NCBI GenBank assembly: GCA_017519045.1
Contig: JAFWTC010000008.1
Span: forward strand, 1-40,238
DNA length: 40,238 nt
From: Candidatus Methanomethylophilaceae archaeon
GTDB taxonomy: Archaea > Thermoplasmatota > Thermoplasmata > Methanomassiliicoccales > Methanomethylophilaceae
Direction: 5' to 3'
Shown: positions 39,992 through 40,238 of the stretch, one piece after another
Layout: each line of letters starts with the position of its first letter
Position numbering within the stretch: position 1 is the first letter of the stretch
The notes under the pieces: model-generated
Told to the model about the DNA's origin: nothing
Database searches by the model: none
The model's input: the letters and a program-made list of their open reading frames with translations, nothing else
Made by a program: the position numbers and the translations under genes

Positions 39992-40238
39992 CGCGGTCTA
40001 TGATGTCCTGAGGAAGAGGGGGTATGTCCGGCTCGGGCTTGCCGGCGTCGCGCGCGGCGTAAAGGGCCGCGTGATATCCGGTCTCGCGGTAGTACTGGCG
40101 GACGAACTCCTTGGAAAGCTCCACGATGTTGCCCTTGGCGTACTCCTCGGCGTCCCACCAGCGGTCCTCGTCGAGGGTGCCGAAGGTGTCCACGACCATG
40201 AGCCTCCTCTCCTTGTCGTAGGCGAACTCCTTCTTCCC
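39939..40238 (-). CDS. purC: Phosphoribosylaminoimidazole-succinocarboxamide synthase PurC, C-terminal part (cut by window end)
   Basis: The frame is open from the window edge and contains the last 99 residues. SAICAR synthase ligates aspartate to CAIR in purine synthesis. The C-terminal signature is clear: VVDTFGTLDEDRWW, SKEFVRQYYRETGYH and the closing LYVDMYERITGEKF. The ATG at 40199 is internal, since conserved residues (AYDKERRL) precede it up to the edge. It overlaps the 3' end of the UPF0179 gene by 53 bases. Confidence 0.9.
   Translation of the reverse strand, partial: GKKEFAYDKERRLMVVDTFGTLDEDRWWDAEEYAKGNIVELSKEFVRQYYRETGYHAALYAARDAGKPEPDIPPLPQDIIDRVSKLYVDMYERITGEKF

Overview
The window is GC-rich archaeal chromosome. 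Archaeal markers are an RNA polymerase Rpo6/RpoK subunit, sn-glycerol-1-phosphate dehydrogenase, archaeosine tRNA-guanine transglycosylase next to the KEOPS subunit Pcc1, Pth2, a ThiD-ThiN fusion and a UPF0179 protein. TATA boxes commonly lie about 26 nt upstream of start codons, as expected for leaderless or short-leader archaeal transcripts. Several genes look bacterial in type: an RsuA/RluF-family pseudouridine synthase, a pirin, an MgtA P-type ATPase, a DIP1984-family protein and BspA-like leucine-rich-repeat surface proteins. This mix, rare amber stops, and an amber codon inside an otherwise intact gene suggest a host-associated Thermoplasmata methanogen (Methanomassiliicoccales-like, a group known to encode pyrrolysine). 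That placement is inference; no pyl or mcr gene lies in the window.

Layout. 1-794: 3' end of pdxS and complete pdxT. 897-2217: a conserved gene of a family I associate with mobile elements, plus two small unknown genes. 2335-5522: rpoK, an iron-dependent alcohol dehydrogenase, a membrane micropeptide overlapping a PemK/MazF-like gene, and an SLC13-like permease. 5410-18582, all minus strand: a nitroreductase coupled to a YqaJ-type nuclease, then two very large secreted LRR proteins (about 2018 and 1176 aa) flanking a methyltransferase, then a GNAT acetyltransferase coupled to a pseudouridine synthase. 18666-23776: a pirin, and a tightly packed minus-strand run of a small unknown protein, a DMT exporter, a membrane zinc-ribbon protein, a third LRR protein and a membrane-anchored surface protein. 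23878-29485: thiamine genes (thiD-thiN and, separately, thiE), a membrane FKBP isomerase, a radical SAM protein, an internally duplicated winged-helix regulator and pth2. 29500-32470: a probable surface-protein remnant, a small unknown gene, and tgtA-pcc1. 32591-36083: MgtA ATPase, a two-helix membrane peptide and desulfoferrodoxin. 36198-40238: an unknown gene whose 3' end overlaps an iron-sulfur flavoprotein-like gene with an internal TAG, a DIP1984 protein, a zinc-ribbon membrane protein, egsA-UPF0179 and the 3' end of purC.

The most notable observation is the iron-sulfur flavoprotein-like gene at 37350-36571. Its reading frame is interrupted only by TAG at 37137-37135, and the family sequence continues in the same frame immediately after it, which fits pyrrolysine insertion or a one-base nonsense mutation. 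The gene is divergent from the DIP1984 gene, and a palindromic TTATAA box sits exactly midway between the two start codons. Other points of interest are a C-terminal module shared by the two giant LRR proteins, redundant thiamine-phosphate synthases of two unrelated folds, and a convergent gene pair that has no stop codons between the two natural protein ends.
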